The position numbers were made by a program, and so were the translations under genes. From Gossypium raimondii (lineage: Eukaryota; Streptophyta; Magnoliopsida; Malvales; Malvaceae), in NCBI RefSeq assembly GCF_025698545.1, contig NC_068577.1:4187501-4251500 (forward strand): DNA of 64,000 nucleotides. Direction: 5' to 3'. Shown here piece after piece: positions 1-12,060 of this stretch; positions within the stretch are counted from its first letter, which is position 1; each line of letters starts with the position of its first letter. The notes below the pieces were generated by a model. It was not told the DNA's origin. It did no database searches and saw only the letters and a program-made list of their open reading frames with translations.

Positions 1-1073
1 ATAAATCAATATAAATTAAACCCGACTCGATGGTTGATAAAAAGAAGATGACATCTGATGTAAAAGTTCCAAAATTTGGGGCATTTAATATCTGCCCTTT
101 GGTCATTCCAATTTTGTGGCTGAAATGTGGCGAAACATGGAGAGTTGGGTGTGGGAGAACTGTTGAAAATATCTCAATTACGGATCTGTGCGTCCACTTC
201 TTCCTCCTATATATTTAATAACATTATTATTTTATTGGCATTTAATAGAGTAAAAAAAATCACAAATAAATCTTTTTATTTTATTTTATTGTTGATGAAG
301 AAAATAATAATCCGTTAGAACAAATTACTTGCATGTTTCCATGTAAGAAAGAATTCGGTAAGATTTGTGAATTGAGTTTTAATTCAATTAATATAAATAT
401 TATTATCAATATAAGAAATACTGATTTAATTCAATATGTTGTAACGTATTATTTTTTATTAATGAGTATTAATATGTATTGTGACAGCTAATTTCTTCAT
501 TTATTTAATGCTGATTGTCGGGTTGCTGCAATCTTATTTCATTATATTAACTTTTATCTCCTTTAAATTATTGGATTCTCGAGCAGCGTAATTCTTAATT
601 ATATTAAATGGATTAATTTCGTCAGCCCTCCTCAAACTATAGATCAAATTCTAAATTGGTCATATTCAAAACATTTCAATTGAATCCTTAAATTAAAGTT
701 TCATTCCAATTACATTACTACATTGACAACTTGTATCCAACGTCACTAAATTTTAGAAAATTCTTTTTTCTTAACATGTCAGATTTAAACGATAGGAACA
801 AATGTATCTAAAATTCGACTAACATGTTCTCAATATGCTTTGTATCGTATTTGAGCTAACATACTAATATTTTAAAGACTAAACTAAAATATATATATAA
901 TTTAAGAACAATCAACCTAAATTAAACATAGTGTGTAAATTTGAGTGGTGTACAGTCCAAACCACTAACTTCCAAAAACCACATGGAAATTTCAAACTCC
1001 ATAAGTTTGCATCATCGATTCACTTTCATTAAGCTCTTTTCACTTGCATTCCCACTATCTTCTTTCTTTGGCA
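1..1073. other. Upstream intergenic DNA of the first LRR gene
   Basis: This is AT-rich DNA without a supported gene. Short open frames at the left end have no recognisable domain. The last 200 bases before the LRR gene hold an AT run (about 888-902) that could serve as a TATA region, followed by a C/T-rich leader near 1020-1070. No RNA gene or clear repeat was seen. Confidence 0.5.
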
Positions 1074-2276
1074 ATGGAAAACAAAAATTACACATCAAGT
1101 GAAAAGCAAAGCCCTGTCGCCATGTTCAACACCCTCTGTTATCTTCTTCTTCTTCTTCTTCTCCACTTTTCTCTATCTCAGGGCCTGACTTTCCCGCAGG
1201 ATATTTCAGCTCTTAAAGCCTTCAAGGCCTCTATCAAGCCAACCTCAATCCCTTCATGGTCATGTCTCGCTTCATGGGACTTCGCCGCCGCCGACCCTTG
1301 CGCTCTCCCTCGCCGCACTCACTTCACCTGCGGCATTATTTGCTCCATTGACTCAACTCGTGTCACCCAAATCACCCTTGATCCTGCTGGTTACTCCGGC
1401 CAACTCACCCCTCTCCTTTCCCAACTCACCCAACTCACTATTCTTGATCTCTCTGATAACAGCTTCTTCGGGTCTATACCTTCTTCCATTTCTTCCCTAC
1501 GTAGTCTCCAAACTCTGATTCTCAAGTCCAACTCCTTCTCCGGGTCAATCCCTGACTCTGTTACCACCCTGAAATCACTTGAATCCTTGGACATTTCTCA
1601 TAATTCACTTTCCGGACCTTTGCCCAAAACCCTCAACTTGCTTTCTGGTTTGAGGAGACTCGATCTCAGTTACAACCAACTCACCGGTTTTCTACCTAAA
1701 CTGCCTTACAACTTATTGGAGCTTGCTTTAAAGGGTAATTCTTTATCCGGGTACATCTCGAATTCCTCTTTCGATGGGTTAACTCAGCTGGAAGTCGTTG
1801 AACTCAGTGAAAACTCGTTCACCGGCACACTCGGAGTCTGGTTCTTTCTCTTACCGGCATTACAACAGGCAGATTTAGCCAACAACAGCTTAACACGTGT
1901 GGAGATCTCGAAGCCATCCGGCGGTAACAGCGACCTTGTGGCCATCGATCTCGGGTTCAACCACATCGAGGGAAACGCCCCCACCGACTTCGCCAACTAC
2001 CCACAGCTGTCCTCTTTGACGTTGCGTTACAACCGCTTACGTGGCGCCATCCCATTGGAGTACAGCAAGAAGAAGTCGTTGCGACGGTTGTTTCTGGACG
2101 GGAATTTCTTGATCGGAAGACCACCGTCGGATTTCTTCGGCGGCGACACGTGGGTTTCCGGTAGCTTGGGGAACAATTGTCTAGTGGGATGTCCAGGATC
2201 TTCGCAGCTGTGCAGTCCTTCGCAGAAACCTTACGAAGTTTGCAAGCAAGCTTATGGTCGGAAACCGATGGCTTAA
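1074..2276 (+). CDS. Secreted leucine-rich-repeat protein, intronless (At2g15320-like)
   Basis: The protein has 400 residues counted from ATG 1074; a second in-frame ATG at 1122 (MFNTL) directly precedes the hydrophobic signal peptide and is an equally likely start. The open frame extends upstream only through a TTG, so the longer reading is rejected. After the leucine-rich signal segment comes an N-terminal capping region with Trp and Cys residues (LASWDF..DPC, FTCG), then about nine plant-type extracellular LRRs with the LDLSDNSFFGSIPSS pattern. The end carries a cysteine-rich cap (CLVGC, QLC, VCKQ). There is no transmembrane helix and no kinase domain, so it is probably an apoplastic or wall LRR protein; its ligand is unknown. 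By composition and by its place in the gene order it matches the Arabidopsis LRR family protein At2g15320. The family call is secure; the orthology rests on memory. Confidence 0.88.
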   Translation: MENKNYTSSEKQSPVAMFNTLCYLLLLLLLHFSLSQGLTFPQDISALKAFKASIKPTSIPSWSCLASWDFAAADPCALPRRTHFTCGIICSIDSTRVTQITLDPAGYSGQLTPLLSQLTQLTILDLSDNSFFGSIPSSISSLRSLQTLILKSNSFSGSIPDSVTTLKSLESLDISHNSLSGPLPKTLNLLSGLRRLDLSYNQLTGFLPKLPYNLLELALKGNSLSGYISNSSFDGLTQLEVVELSENSFTGTLGVWFFLLPALQQADLANNSLTRVEISKPSGGNSDLVAIDLGFNHIEGNAPTDFANYPQLSSLTLRYNRLRGAIPLEYSKKKSLRRLFLDGNFLIGRPPSDFFGGDTWVSGSLGNNCLVGCPGSSQLCSPSQKPYEVCKQAYGRKPMA

Positions 2277-2800
2277 TGTGAGATCTGTCGGTCCATGATT
2301 TCCCATCATTTTTAATTATTTTATCTTAATATAGTTTAGTAAAAACATATACAGATGAGCCTAACCTAATTATTTTCTTCATTATCAATAAAATAAAAAT
2401 ATTACCACTACTCGGATTGCACATCTTGAAGAAATTGGACAATTTTCCTTCAGGGTCCATGAATTTTACATGATTTACTTTTCTATTATTTAAACTGATT
2501 AAGTTGATATAATAAATTAATTTAACATCAATTTAATTATGAAATAACTAAAATTATTGTTTTACAAATTACCTTATATTATTATGATCTTTTTATCTTT
2601 TAGTATATATTTTTATGTAAGATTAATAATATGAGATTTAAATATAACACCATAATTTTAATATTCAAATTTTATTATTTTAACTAAAACTTTATTTAGT
2701 TATTTAGTATATCTTTTATATAATTTTTTCACATCCATTGTAAGTGCGCTGTAATGATTAAAATGGTAAATTGATTTTTTTTTTAATTTTCTTTTAGTTA
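2277..2800. other. 3' flank of the LRR gene
   Basis: AT-rich sequence following the stop codon. AATAAA-like motifs near 2388-2395 could direct polyadenylation. Nothing else was recognised. Confidence 0.4.
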
Positions 2801-3410
2801 GATTTCCCCGACCGAAGTTCAGTCCGAAAAGTAGGAGGATATAGTCAAAAATAGGTCTGAAAAATGAGTTTAAAGAAAAATAAGACCCGTTTTCTAAATG
2901 GGCCAGACCTCGGGTAAATTTTTTTGACTTGGGTCCGACCTAACCCGAATTTGTAAAAAAAAAAATGCTGCTGTTTTTTACTTTTTTTTTGCCATTGTTT
3001 TTCATTGTTTTGCTATCATTTCATTATTATATTGCTATTACTTTGTTATTATTACTTGGGTATTGTATAACTCTTATTTTATTATTAATTTTGCTACTAT
3101 TTTAGAGGTATTTGCTTGCTAAGTTACATTGATCTTAGTGTTATTTAAGTATATTTTTTAAAAAAATCATTTATTGAGAAACGTTTATTTTAATATTTTT
3201 AGTGTATTTGATGTATTATATTTTTTAAATTTACTTTTATATAAAAATAATATAAAAAACTTAATATAGGTGGATCAAGCTCGAGTTTTAGTATTTTTAT
3301 CTGGGTTGAATTTGGACAAAATTTTAAGCTTATTTTTCGAGTTAGGCTAGGCCTAGAAAGCAAACCTAAATTCTTTACTTACTCCGGCTCGATGTATGGA
3401 CAACTCTACT
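2801..3410. repeat. Interspersed small element with GGGTC/CCGAC-rich ends (family C, copy 1)
   Basis: GC-richer ends (about 2808-2950 and 3270-3410) enclose an AT-rich centre. The right end reads GGCTCGATGTATGGACAACT, and the same end type recurs in inverted form at 57790. Related copies lie at about 57000-57430 and 57790-58281. This looks like a non-autonomous DNA element; the superfamily cannot be fixed by eye. Confidence 0.55.
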
Positions 3411-6344
3411 TCCAACATAAAAAAAATATAATTTATGTAAGCATGATAAGTTAAAAACAATATTGTTATTTCTTGGTCTTTAGTTTAGTTGACAAATGTG
3501 AAGGTCTTGAGTTTTGAGTATCTAAATTCGGGCCTCTCCATAGATAATTATTTCCGTGAATTTTAAAATCTCATCAAATGTGATTGTTATGTGGATTTTA
3601 GTGCAATAATTGTTTGAAAATAAAAAGATAAAAATCTAATTTAAGCATAATAGAAGGATGAAAACCAACATTTGACCTATTCAATTATTAGCGACAAAAG
3701 GATGCAGAACTGTCAGAGATAGTTTGGTGGATAATCTGGGGAAGTTAAACGATGAAATAGCTTTGTGATTGCCAATGATGCATTTCTGATTACTTATGAA
3801 TGAAGCATGAAAAAGAGGGTTCAATTTTACAGCTTGGGCTGGCTGGGTGTTTTAGATTCCCTCAAAAAGTAATAATATTAGGGTATAAAGTATCATTTAA
3901 TTCTTTAATTTCATAATTTTTTCAATTGAATTTTTTATTCATATTAATTTTAAAATTTGATATTTTATTTAAGTTGGTCTTTAAATCTGGACTTCATTAA
4001 AGTGCGATAGCGTGTCATTTAAGTTTATATCATATCATCATTTTAAAATGAAAAAGACATTAAAATATGCTATAGGTTTCTACTTTTCAGACTTTAAAAT
4101 TCAAGCCCAATTGTTAACACGGTTTTTTTGTTAAATTTGTTAGTTTAACATTTTGAAAATAAAAAAAACTCACTTGGTAATAATGTAACTTAAAGGAAGA
4201 TGTTATAATGAACTTGGATTTAACAAAATGATTTTAACAGCACTAAAAGTAGGATTTTAATTTTGGAATCTGAAAAGTAGAGGGTTAAATTCTTAAAAAT
4301 AAAAATACATGGATCAAATTTTAAAATTTTGAAGAGTACAAAGACTTATGTCATATTTTAACCTTAAAATAGAATCTAAAAATTATATATATGTTTAAAA
4401 ATTAGATAATAATATGATATAATCTTAGAGTACCATATAATAAAACCTTAACGGAATCCAATTTTAAAAACAAATTAAAAAAAAAAAAGTGGGTAAGTGA
4501 TCTAATGCAAAAAAAAAAATCTAAATTCCCACGAAAAAAATGCCTGTTTCAACTTTAAAATATGCTTTTTGAGGACTTTTTTTCACGCCAAGACTGAGGG
4601 GGAAAAGGCTGTGGTGGCTAATGGGGTGTCTGGTCCATGATAGATCATGAAATTTAAAAGTTAATCTTTATCCTTTTACTTGAAATTTATAGTACTCTAA
4701 TACATTAAAAAAGTCTTTCAATTACTGCTAGTTCTTATATTTATTTTGTTATTAAATAAGTTCTTAACCTATTATTTTGTTTATTTAAACCCTTAAATTT
4801 AATTGAATTTGTCTTTTTTGAATATTTTATGCTTATGTGGAAGATGACATGGCAAATCTTTAATTTTTTATCTTTTTTATTTTATTTTTACACGTGTAAT
4901 GATTTTACTCTTTAGAAAATTTTATTCTAGATCTCCTATTAAACATTCGAATGTATGAGATTTGTTTTACTAGTCAGATGAACAATGGGAAGAAAATGAA
5001 AGTTTAGTGAAAAAGGAAGGAACGGAGGTTGGAAGGAAGTCTTAATTTTCTTTGGGGACAAAAAGATTTGATGGGTTGTCTATGAAAGTTTGTGAGCGAT
5101 TTGCATGGCTATTTTATAGTGGAGGATAAATTTGGCTACGTGTTCTAAGATTGTTGATGTGGAAGTCTGATTTGATGCTTTTGGCAGTGACAGTGATATG
5201 ATGTCCTAAGATAGGACTTGTTAGAGTGACTAACAATTAATTACTCTAGGTTTCCACATGGTCCTCATATAACCTTAGTGTTAACGTAGATGCATAGTTT
5301 GTTAGGTTGAGGTTCGTAGACTAACCATAAGTGAGGGTGTGCATAGTGTTGGAAAAAATCTAGTTTGAAAATGATTTTCTTGTATAGCAAAAAAATAAAA
5401 ATTTGAAAATCGAGTCGATTTGTAAAATTTATAGCAATAAACATTTCTCGAAATATACCTATGCTTTGAATGAGACAAATCCTTGTTGTTCCCGACTTTC
5501 AACCGAACCACCTTCTCCGCTATTCTCGTAGCATGAATTGCTTCGAGTGTGGGCTTGAACAATTACGAATCAAACACAGAACTAGATATAATTTTCTTAC
5601 TTTCAGTAGGAAAGTAAATCTCTCTTATAGAAACCGGTATAATTGTTATTCTTGGAAAATATAATTTATACTTAGAAATAAATTCAGACTATCTTTGGGC
5701 AGATTAACAATGTCTCAAAAGTTGTGTAACCTATTGTGTTTGTAGCCCTACCAGTGTCATCTATTTAGAGGGAGAAGAAGTGAAACCCTAGTTAAATTAG
5801 TAGAATACAAATAATATTTATTTAATAAAAAAACCAATCCTCTCTTTGAACTAGAAGAGAGGGGCAACTACTAGGGTATGTTTCCCCTCATATCTATTAT
5901 GATGGGGATTCAGGTCTCTCTTGTATTGAGTCCAATTATATGTGCTTCTTGAACTTTTATCCCAGCACTTTATAATTTAATCTAACCCAATACATTTTCT
6001 TTATTTCCTAAATAACCTAATTTTTCCAATTAAATAATTTTCTCAACCCAATTCTAATTTCAGAAAAATCATGACAATCTTACAGTAAAAAATATATAAG
6101 AAAATATATTTAATTTCTACATTTAACTAATTCACAATGGTCAATTAATTTTATTTTATTTATGAACTTCAATTATTTAATTAAATAATAATTTTAAAAA
6201 ATTAAATGAATTCTCAGGTCATTTCCATATTGAGTGAAAAACCAAATTCATTTACGAATGTAAGTTATTTCTCTAACTTTAGCATTTTCTATCCATTTCT
6301 GTTCATTTGATTCAACATGCAATTCATTTATGGTTTCAACGAGC
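3411..6344. other. Intergenic DNA with one fold-back element and old repeat debris
   Basis: There is no supported gene. A fold-back element lies at about 4080-4290 (listed separately). The stretch 5290-6340 has a slightly different composition and short open frames on both strands with no recognisable domain. It reads like the remains of a retrotransposon LTR and leader, but no terminus could be defined. Confidence 0.4.
4080..4290. repeat. Fold-back (MITE-like) element
   Basis: The left arm, beginning with CTACTTTTCAGACTTTAAAA near 4081, returns as its imperfect inverse at about 4246-4288 (TTTTGGAATCTGAAAAGTAG). Weaker inverted similarity extends outward towards 3950 and 4350. There is no coding capacity. 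Termini and target duplications are not resolved. Confidence 0.5.
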
Positions 6345-6404
6345 TAGTGGAGAGATCAATTTGACATACGTAATTAGTGGAGAGATCAATTTTACTTACG
6401 TCAA
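6345..6404. repeat. Tandem duplication of a 30-bp unit
   Basis: Two adjacent 30-base units both begin TAGTGGAGAGATCAATTT and continue with a variant of GACATACGTAA. They lie within sequence that resembles an old retrotransposon LTR. Confidence 0.7.
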
Positions 6405-6960
6405 AGTATACTAGTCACACATACATAGTCCATCATCCACTCATGATTAAAGTACGCCACATTATGAACGTCACAAGTGAATAAATCCATAAACAAATTT
6501 AGGATCTATTCTACTTCGGTCTTGTCCGATGCATTGCCAGGCTAGTCAGTTACATCCATGTCTCTATCTTCTGGGAGTCATCGACTCCGATGCCCAAAAC
6601 AAAACATCTTTGCAATTGAACTTGATAGACGACATATTAGTCTTTCAATTGGTGTGCTCATTTCCGATTAGACTAAGGATATTTTTATGTTTGTTTACTA
6701 ATATAAGTTGTCTTTTTGTATTACGATCCAACCACGTAATACCACTTCTTTTACACTTTTAGGCTGGGTTTCATATACTTTTGCATCATTTTTCCGTAGA
6801 ATTGTTGAATTCATGTTGAGTGGCCCCTGGTAAATTAATGGGTTCCTCATGGTGGACTTTAATGGCATATTTCTTAGATTGCTAGTTACATAGAGTAGAG
6901 GCTTCTATAAATGTGTTCAAAGGAATATTCATTGTAACCCTTCTAGTGAGAGTAATCAAA
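6405..6960. other. Intergenic DNA, no gene seen
   Basis: One 77-codon open frame (6529-6762) has no recognisable domain and no start or splice context that would support it. The sequence is probably part of the same decayed repeat as the pseudogene to its right. Confidence 0.35.
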
Positions 6961-8330
6961 AGGGGCTTGCAATGATTGCCACTCGAAAGGGAGGAAAAGT
7001 TGTTGTAGATAACACCACCAGCAACTTGCATTTGGCAAGGATAAATATATTAAAATTGAGCAAACTTAAGAGGAATTACTTTTTTCTTCAGACTAGGTTT
7101 AACCCTTCCACTGAAAGAAGTACTTGGGAACCTCACTCATTAAATGTAGCAGAAAAGGCTCAATTGAAAAGGCTGTAGACAAGTGTGTCAATTAGATATG
7201 AGCAAGTTCACATCTTGAAGGATGTTTAGCGATTTTGCTTAATGGAGAAAATTCCTAACAATTTTGATGATGTGGACCTCAATACCCTTAACAAAGCTCA
7301 ACTTGATGGGATAAAGTCATGTAATGAAGCTTAGCCATATGGGGACAACAGTGTAACAACATATATTCTTGTGGGATTATGTGTAGAATTTAAAAATTGG
7401 TTATCTATGTATGCCTTTTGTCCCGAACGTAGATGGGAATATCGAAGCCAGAAAGGAGAAAATAGTGGTGTTACTGTGATGGTTCCAAGAGCTACAAAAG
7501 GAAAGAAAGCGGCACAGGTGATTGAAGTTTCCCGAGCTATTAAAACTATTCAAGGAGTTAAAATTATTAATGTTACTCAAGAATCATTTGAAGAGAGTGA
7601 ATGACCCAATTTGGAGGTTCGCACAAAGAGAAGAAGAGATTCATATTCACATTCTCTTTCTTTTGTTGGTGAAAGTCCCTTAATCGAAATTGTGATGGAT
7701 ATTGAATCTCGTGTAGGCTCTGATACACAATATAGTATTGGAGGTATTACTTCAAACTTTTTAATTTGTTGCGTTTATTTTTGCAGGTTTTTGTATTTTC
7801 TAGGTAAGTGAACTATTGTAACCAAGTGACACATTCTCATTAGAAATCTAGAGTCAATATTCATCCATTGAGCGTTTCATCGTGTTACGAGATTCTTGAT
7901 GAAGTTCTCTATGAAAGTTTTAATTGGTCTTTTAGTAGTAGTTTTGGTGTGTGTTGATTTTATTACTTATTTGTTTGCTAAAATTTAGTATTGACTGTTT
8001 ATTTGTCATGTAAAGGACATATGCAGAGATGGAAGTTAGCATGCAGGAGATGATAAAAGTACTTCCATTAATCCTGAGGTCCCTATTGCTCCCATCATGT
8101 CCATTGCACCTACCTCAACCATTCTTACGATTGAAGTGTTTGTTTCTCTTCCTATGTCAACGACTTCTACTTCAGTTGCTCCTATCTCAACTGTTTCTAG
8201 TTCACCAATCTTAACCACTTTAGACTTGGTCATTAAGGAATCGGTTAATCAAAGTCTAAGTGCTTTGAGACGTGAACTAATAAATCAGAGGCCTCCTATT
8301 CCTCTGAAGGAGTAGCAACAGAAGAAAAAA
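6961..8330 (+). pseudogene. Broken coding remnant of unknown family, probably transposon-derived
   Basis: Three consecutive plus-strand open segments (6972-7178, 7371-7604, 8097-8315) have protein-like composition. The first two are basic and lysine-rich (IATRKGGKVV, KGKKAAQVIEVSRAIK); the third is rich in Ser, Thr and Pro and ends KESVNQSLSALRREL. They are separated by stop codons and frame changes, and no splice signals join them convincingly. A stretch ending in GAGTAG and then A-rich bases follows at about 8312-8340. I do not recognise the family. The layout suits a decayed polyprotein or transposon-captured gene, but this is inference. Confidence 0.35.
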
Positions 8331-8735
8331 CAAAAAAAAAATGTTGCTTAGAAGAAAGTTGGCTCCGGGGGTTCAACCACGTACCGTCAAGTTTTGTAAA
8401 TAATATTATTTTAATAATTTTTCTACCAAAATGATATGGGATGATTTTTATTTACCAAAATGGTATGTTTAGAATTGTAGAAAAACTTTTTGGTTTTTCC
8501 AAGGCCCAATCTGGATGTGTTAATGATAATTTGGGTCTTAGAATAAGAAAAAGACTCATTTGTTAAATGGGCAGGGACGTGTCTTGTCTCTTTTAGGTGC
8601 GCAGGCTTCGAGAGGCACAAGTCGCCACCAATGGTGCACAGACCTCGGGGTGGCCTGATTTATAAAATTTTTAAAAATTAAAATTTGTCATTTGTAAATG
8701 TTGAGGGCTATGATTTTTTTATATATATTTAGATC
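8331..8735. other. Intergenic DNA, possible continuation of the decayed element
   Basis: No gene was seen. The stretch 8560-8660 is richer in G and C (around GGTGCGCAGGCTTCGAGAGG) than its surroundings and ends abruptly. This could mark an element boundary. Confidence 0.35.
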
Positions 8736-8945
8736 AGTTTGTTAGAATTTCTAAATATTAGAGTGCTAAAGTTGTTACTAGACCAATAAAAAAAACTCAC
8801 ATCAAGTACACGTCTATCAAATTTCAAACGGCTGTTTGACGGCCAAAAAAATTAAATTCAAATAATTTAGTGGCTAAATCAAAAAATTAAAAGTTTAGTA
8901 ACTAAATCAAGAAATAATTTTATACTTTACCCTTAAATAGTTTAA
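8736..8945. repeat. Interspersed element related to family A (partial copy)
   Basis: The run from TGTTACTAGACCAATAAAAA to TTTATACTTTACCC shares its order of motifs with the copies at 24160-24790, 60278-60640 and 61350-61902: a TTATTAGACCAATAAAA block, then TTTAGTGACTAAAT-type phrases, then an end resembling TAGTTTACCC. Only one half of the element is recognisable here. Confidence 0.5.
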
Positions 8946-9120
8946 TGTTTATGCATGAAAATGTAGTGAAAGTAGCCCTGGTTGATTCTCAATATTTATA
9001 TCAAAAACTAAATTAACCGACCTTATATATTTTAAAATATATTTCCCAAATCAAAATTTATGATAAATATATTCCCCCTATGGTTCACAACTTGGAAGAA
9101 AAAAGAGTAGTACAAGATTT

Positions 9121-12060
9121 TCAAAGTAATATTACGTTTTCAATGTCAATGAGCGTTAAATCAATTTTATGTGGGCGAGAAAAGGGATTAGGAAAGTGAT
9201 TATATGAGCATGAATCTGCAAGGTTTGAGGTATTGTTGGATAGCCAATGCAGGCCTTCATATAGTCCATAACCACTGCAAGCTGAAGTTTTCTGGATATA
9301 CCTGCTCAACCAACATCAAACCCTTCAATTCCCTAACTAACAATCACCCATGGCATGCAATCTGAACGAGGGACAATTGAAACAATTATTACCAGGGCCG
9401 CTGACCAAGACTGTGTAAACCAAGTTTATCAGCCATCTCAGAGGAGGACATGGCGTCTGACAGATCTTGCTTATTGCCCAACACTAACACTGCAGCATTC
9501 TCCAGTTCCTTCTGCAATGACAACAAGGATTAAAGTACATGTCTAACATGGAAAGACTCATAACCAATACCTGTATTTAATTATGTGCTAGGCTTGGATG
9601 TTAAACATGGATACTTTTAAGAATAGCAAAGGAGACAACATTAGGTGGTATTGATCAAAATTGCAATTTCTTGTATGGGGTACATTTAGGTTCTTGTAAA
9701 AATAATGACTACCCTGTTTCAATTCGAATCCGTAAATTCAATATGTTTAATCTGAATTCACATCTAATTTAATTATAAAAAGTTAACTATCTAAACTTGA
9801 AATAATTCAAATAAATAACTTAAATTTAAGATGACAAAATTTAAACCTGAAATAATTCAAAATAACGGACAAATCCAAATGATTTTGACCTAAAATAATT
9901 TAAAACCAAAATAATATAAAATGGACTGAACCCAAAATTGATCAAACCTCAAACCATTAAAATCTAAAATAATTCGAACTCAAAAATTTTAAAACTCAAA
10001 TTAAATCGACCCAGATTGATCCGAATGAACCAACCGGATTCGTTCAATTCATAGATCTAACTAAATATAATAGTCACACAATCTCTGTAAATATGTAACA
10101 TCACACAACACAAATATTTTAAGAAAAACGAAGAATGGGTGAAAATAAAAATATATAGAAAATGAAGAGCTTACTAACATCAGCCAAAACCCAATGGAGC
10201 TCTTTCCGAGCTTCTGGGATTCTTTCTCTATCGCTGCTATCCACCACAAACACAATAGCCTGGACGTTCAAGAAGTAATGTTTCCACAATGGCCGAATCT
10301 GTGTTATTTACTAAATTAGTCTCCACTGTACTTCATTCACCCACACTCCAATTTTATATTGACTCAAAAGCTAAAACATCGCATTAAAATGATATTTTCA
10401 AAAAATTCAACCAATTGATCTCTTCTAATTTTTGTATTCAATTAAATTCTTGAATTAACAATTTTGATTAATGATCCACATTGACATCGATTATCAGTTT
10501 AATGACTCAATTTAGTGTAAAAAATTGAAAAAAAAACTGAAGTCATTTTCTTTCAACTTTGACAACTTTTTATACCATTAAATTTGACTTCATTCATTGA
10601 ACATGTAAAAGTACATTTATTGAAGGGAAATCGATTCTTTTTAAGAAGTTTTTAAAGTGTCATTCATCTAGAGTCGATGAATCCTTCAATGAATCGGTAT
10701 TGTCTATTGGGATAATGTCTCTAACTTTGGCAAGAGCCCAAGTTGGAGGTGAGGTTTCACGAAATTAGAATCCCTTATCTAATCAAGTCATGCATGATGC
10801 ACGATCACTTATTAAGGGGATGTGAGCGTTGTGTACTTAATAGGGTTTAATCCCCACATCTCTAAACGACTTCTTCAAACATTCAAGAGACAAAATCTCA
10901 ACTCAATCCAAAATAATTTAACATTTTAAAAACTCCGGAAGAAAATAAGCTGATACAATAAATAAGATTTTCAGTTAATAAAAAACATTACCTTGCTTTC
11001 TCCTCCAATATCCCACACATCGAAGCATATACTTTTATACTGTATGGTCTCAACGTTAAACCCTGCTCCATAAGAAATGTAAACAAAAGGCCCTAAATTT
11101 CCGATATAAATTTTGGTCCTTAAAAATAAAATTTAATCCAAATAAATAATATTATTAAATTTTATGTTAAAATTTCAACATAAAAATATGTAAAAAAAAT
11201 TAACAAAAACCACCAATTTAACCTTTTATATATAATAAAGTAGCAGAAAATAGCGGCTTCCAGAAAATCTTTTCAAGAGGTCAAAATTAAATTGTAATAT
11301 TTACGATAATAAAAATTTAATTTTTAAAGAATTAAATTAAAATTTTATTACTTTAGTCTTTCGGAAAAAGTGGCCTTCACATACGGGTGTTAAAATGTAA
11401 TTTTATTTTTACTAAAAATCTTAAAGAACCAAAATGGAAAATTTTTCATTTTTTTCCATGGGGTCAGGGGCTCTGCCAACCCCCTATATTTGCTCTTGTG
11501 TATATATCAAAAACTAATTTCTTAATTTTTATAACATACAGATATCATATTCCGATGAATTAAAATAAAAGGACTAACTTCTTAATTTTTTAAACCAAAC
11601 TTAAAAGATAAATTTGAGATGCTTAAAACAACCCGGATTAATTTCTTAATTTTCATAAAGTAAGATGATAAAATGTTAATAAATTGAAGTAAAGGAACTA
11701 ACTTATCGAAACAACAGCAATAATTTCTTAAATTCAGTAAAGTGGAAGAGTATCAAATTCCGAGGAATCAATGCATAGCAACTAACCGGAGGAAATTCAG
11801 AATTAAACTTAAAAGGAAAAGAGAGAGATAAAAGCAGGATGGGTGAAAGAAGTTAATATGAGAGAAAGAAAGCATGACAGGCAGCAATGGAAGGAACGAT
11901 GAGTACCAATAGTGGGCTTGGTTTTAAGCAGGTCTCCAAGCTTGAGCTTATAAAGAATGGTTGTTTTGCCTGAACCGTCAAGACCCACCATCACAATCCT
12001 TATTCTACACTGAGGAAGGAACCCCAACTTCTTGGCTATTTTAGCTATGGATGCCCCCAT
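9121..12060 (-). CDS. ARFB1: ARF-family small GTPase, ARFB1-type, five exons
   Basis: Exons on the minus strand: 12060-11907, 11062-10992, 10298-10179, 9511-9393 and 9301-9121, totalling 645 nt or 214 residues, with GT-AG at every junction. Seen in order: Gly2 for N-myristoylation ([12 protein letters not shown]), P-loop GLDGSGKTT, switch [10 protein letters not shown], switch II DIGGESK, then [13 protein letters not shown] for guanine recognition, and [24 protein letters not shown] in place of the common AAGKTT is what I recall for Arabidopsis ARFB1A. Members cycle GDP/GTP at membranes to recruit coats and traffic factors. Odd points: the catalytic Gln of switch II is Glu, and about 30 residues follow the usual end of the fold. 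An in-frame ATG at 12081 (MGELIGEMG) would add seven residues; 12060 fits the family better. Family assignment is secure; activity is uncertain. Confidence 0.85.
9720..10050. repeat. Degenerate short repeats in ARFB1 intron 3
   Basis: Within the intron between the NKQD exon and the IRPLWKHYF exon, variants of CCTGAAATAATTCAAA recur at about 9798, 9855, 9890 and 9965, mixed with CCGAAT/CCAAAT phrases. It looks like an old, weakly ordered tandem repeat and has no coding potential. Confidence 0.4.
11270..11500. repeat. Small interspersed element in ARFB1 intron 1 (family B, copy 1)
   Basis: Motifs run from GGTCAAAATTAAATTGTAAT through TTTACGATAATAAAA to GGGGCTCTGCCAACCCCCTA. They occur in the same order at 61533-61780 and 62694-62960. 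It is noncoding and lies wholly within the intron, so the gene model is not disturbed. Confidence 0.6.

Noticed and set aside
1391-1996. Minus-strand open frames inside the LRR gene
   Set aside because: They are antisense shadows; the sense frame has clear LRR periodicity.
8036-8233. Minus-strand 65-codon open frame
   Set aside because: It is antisense to a Ser/Thr-rich remnant and has no domain of its own.
11809-11906. Extension of the ARFB1 first exon past PTIG to a stop
   Set aside because: It is intron read-through; a GT donor follows ATTG and the next exon restores GFNVET.
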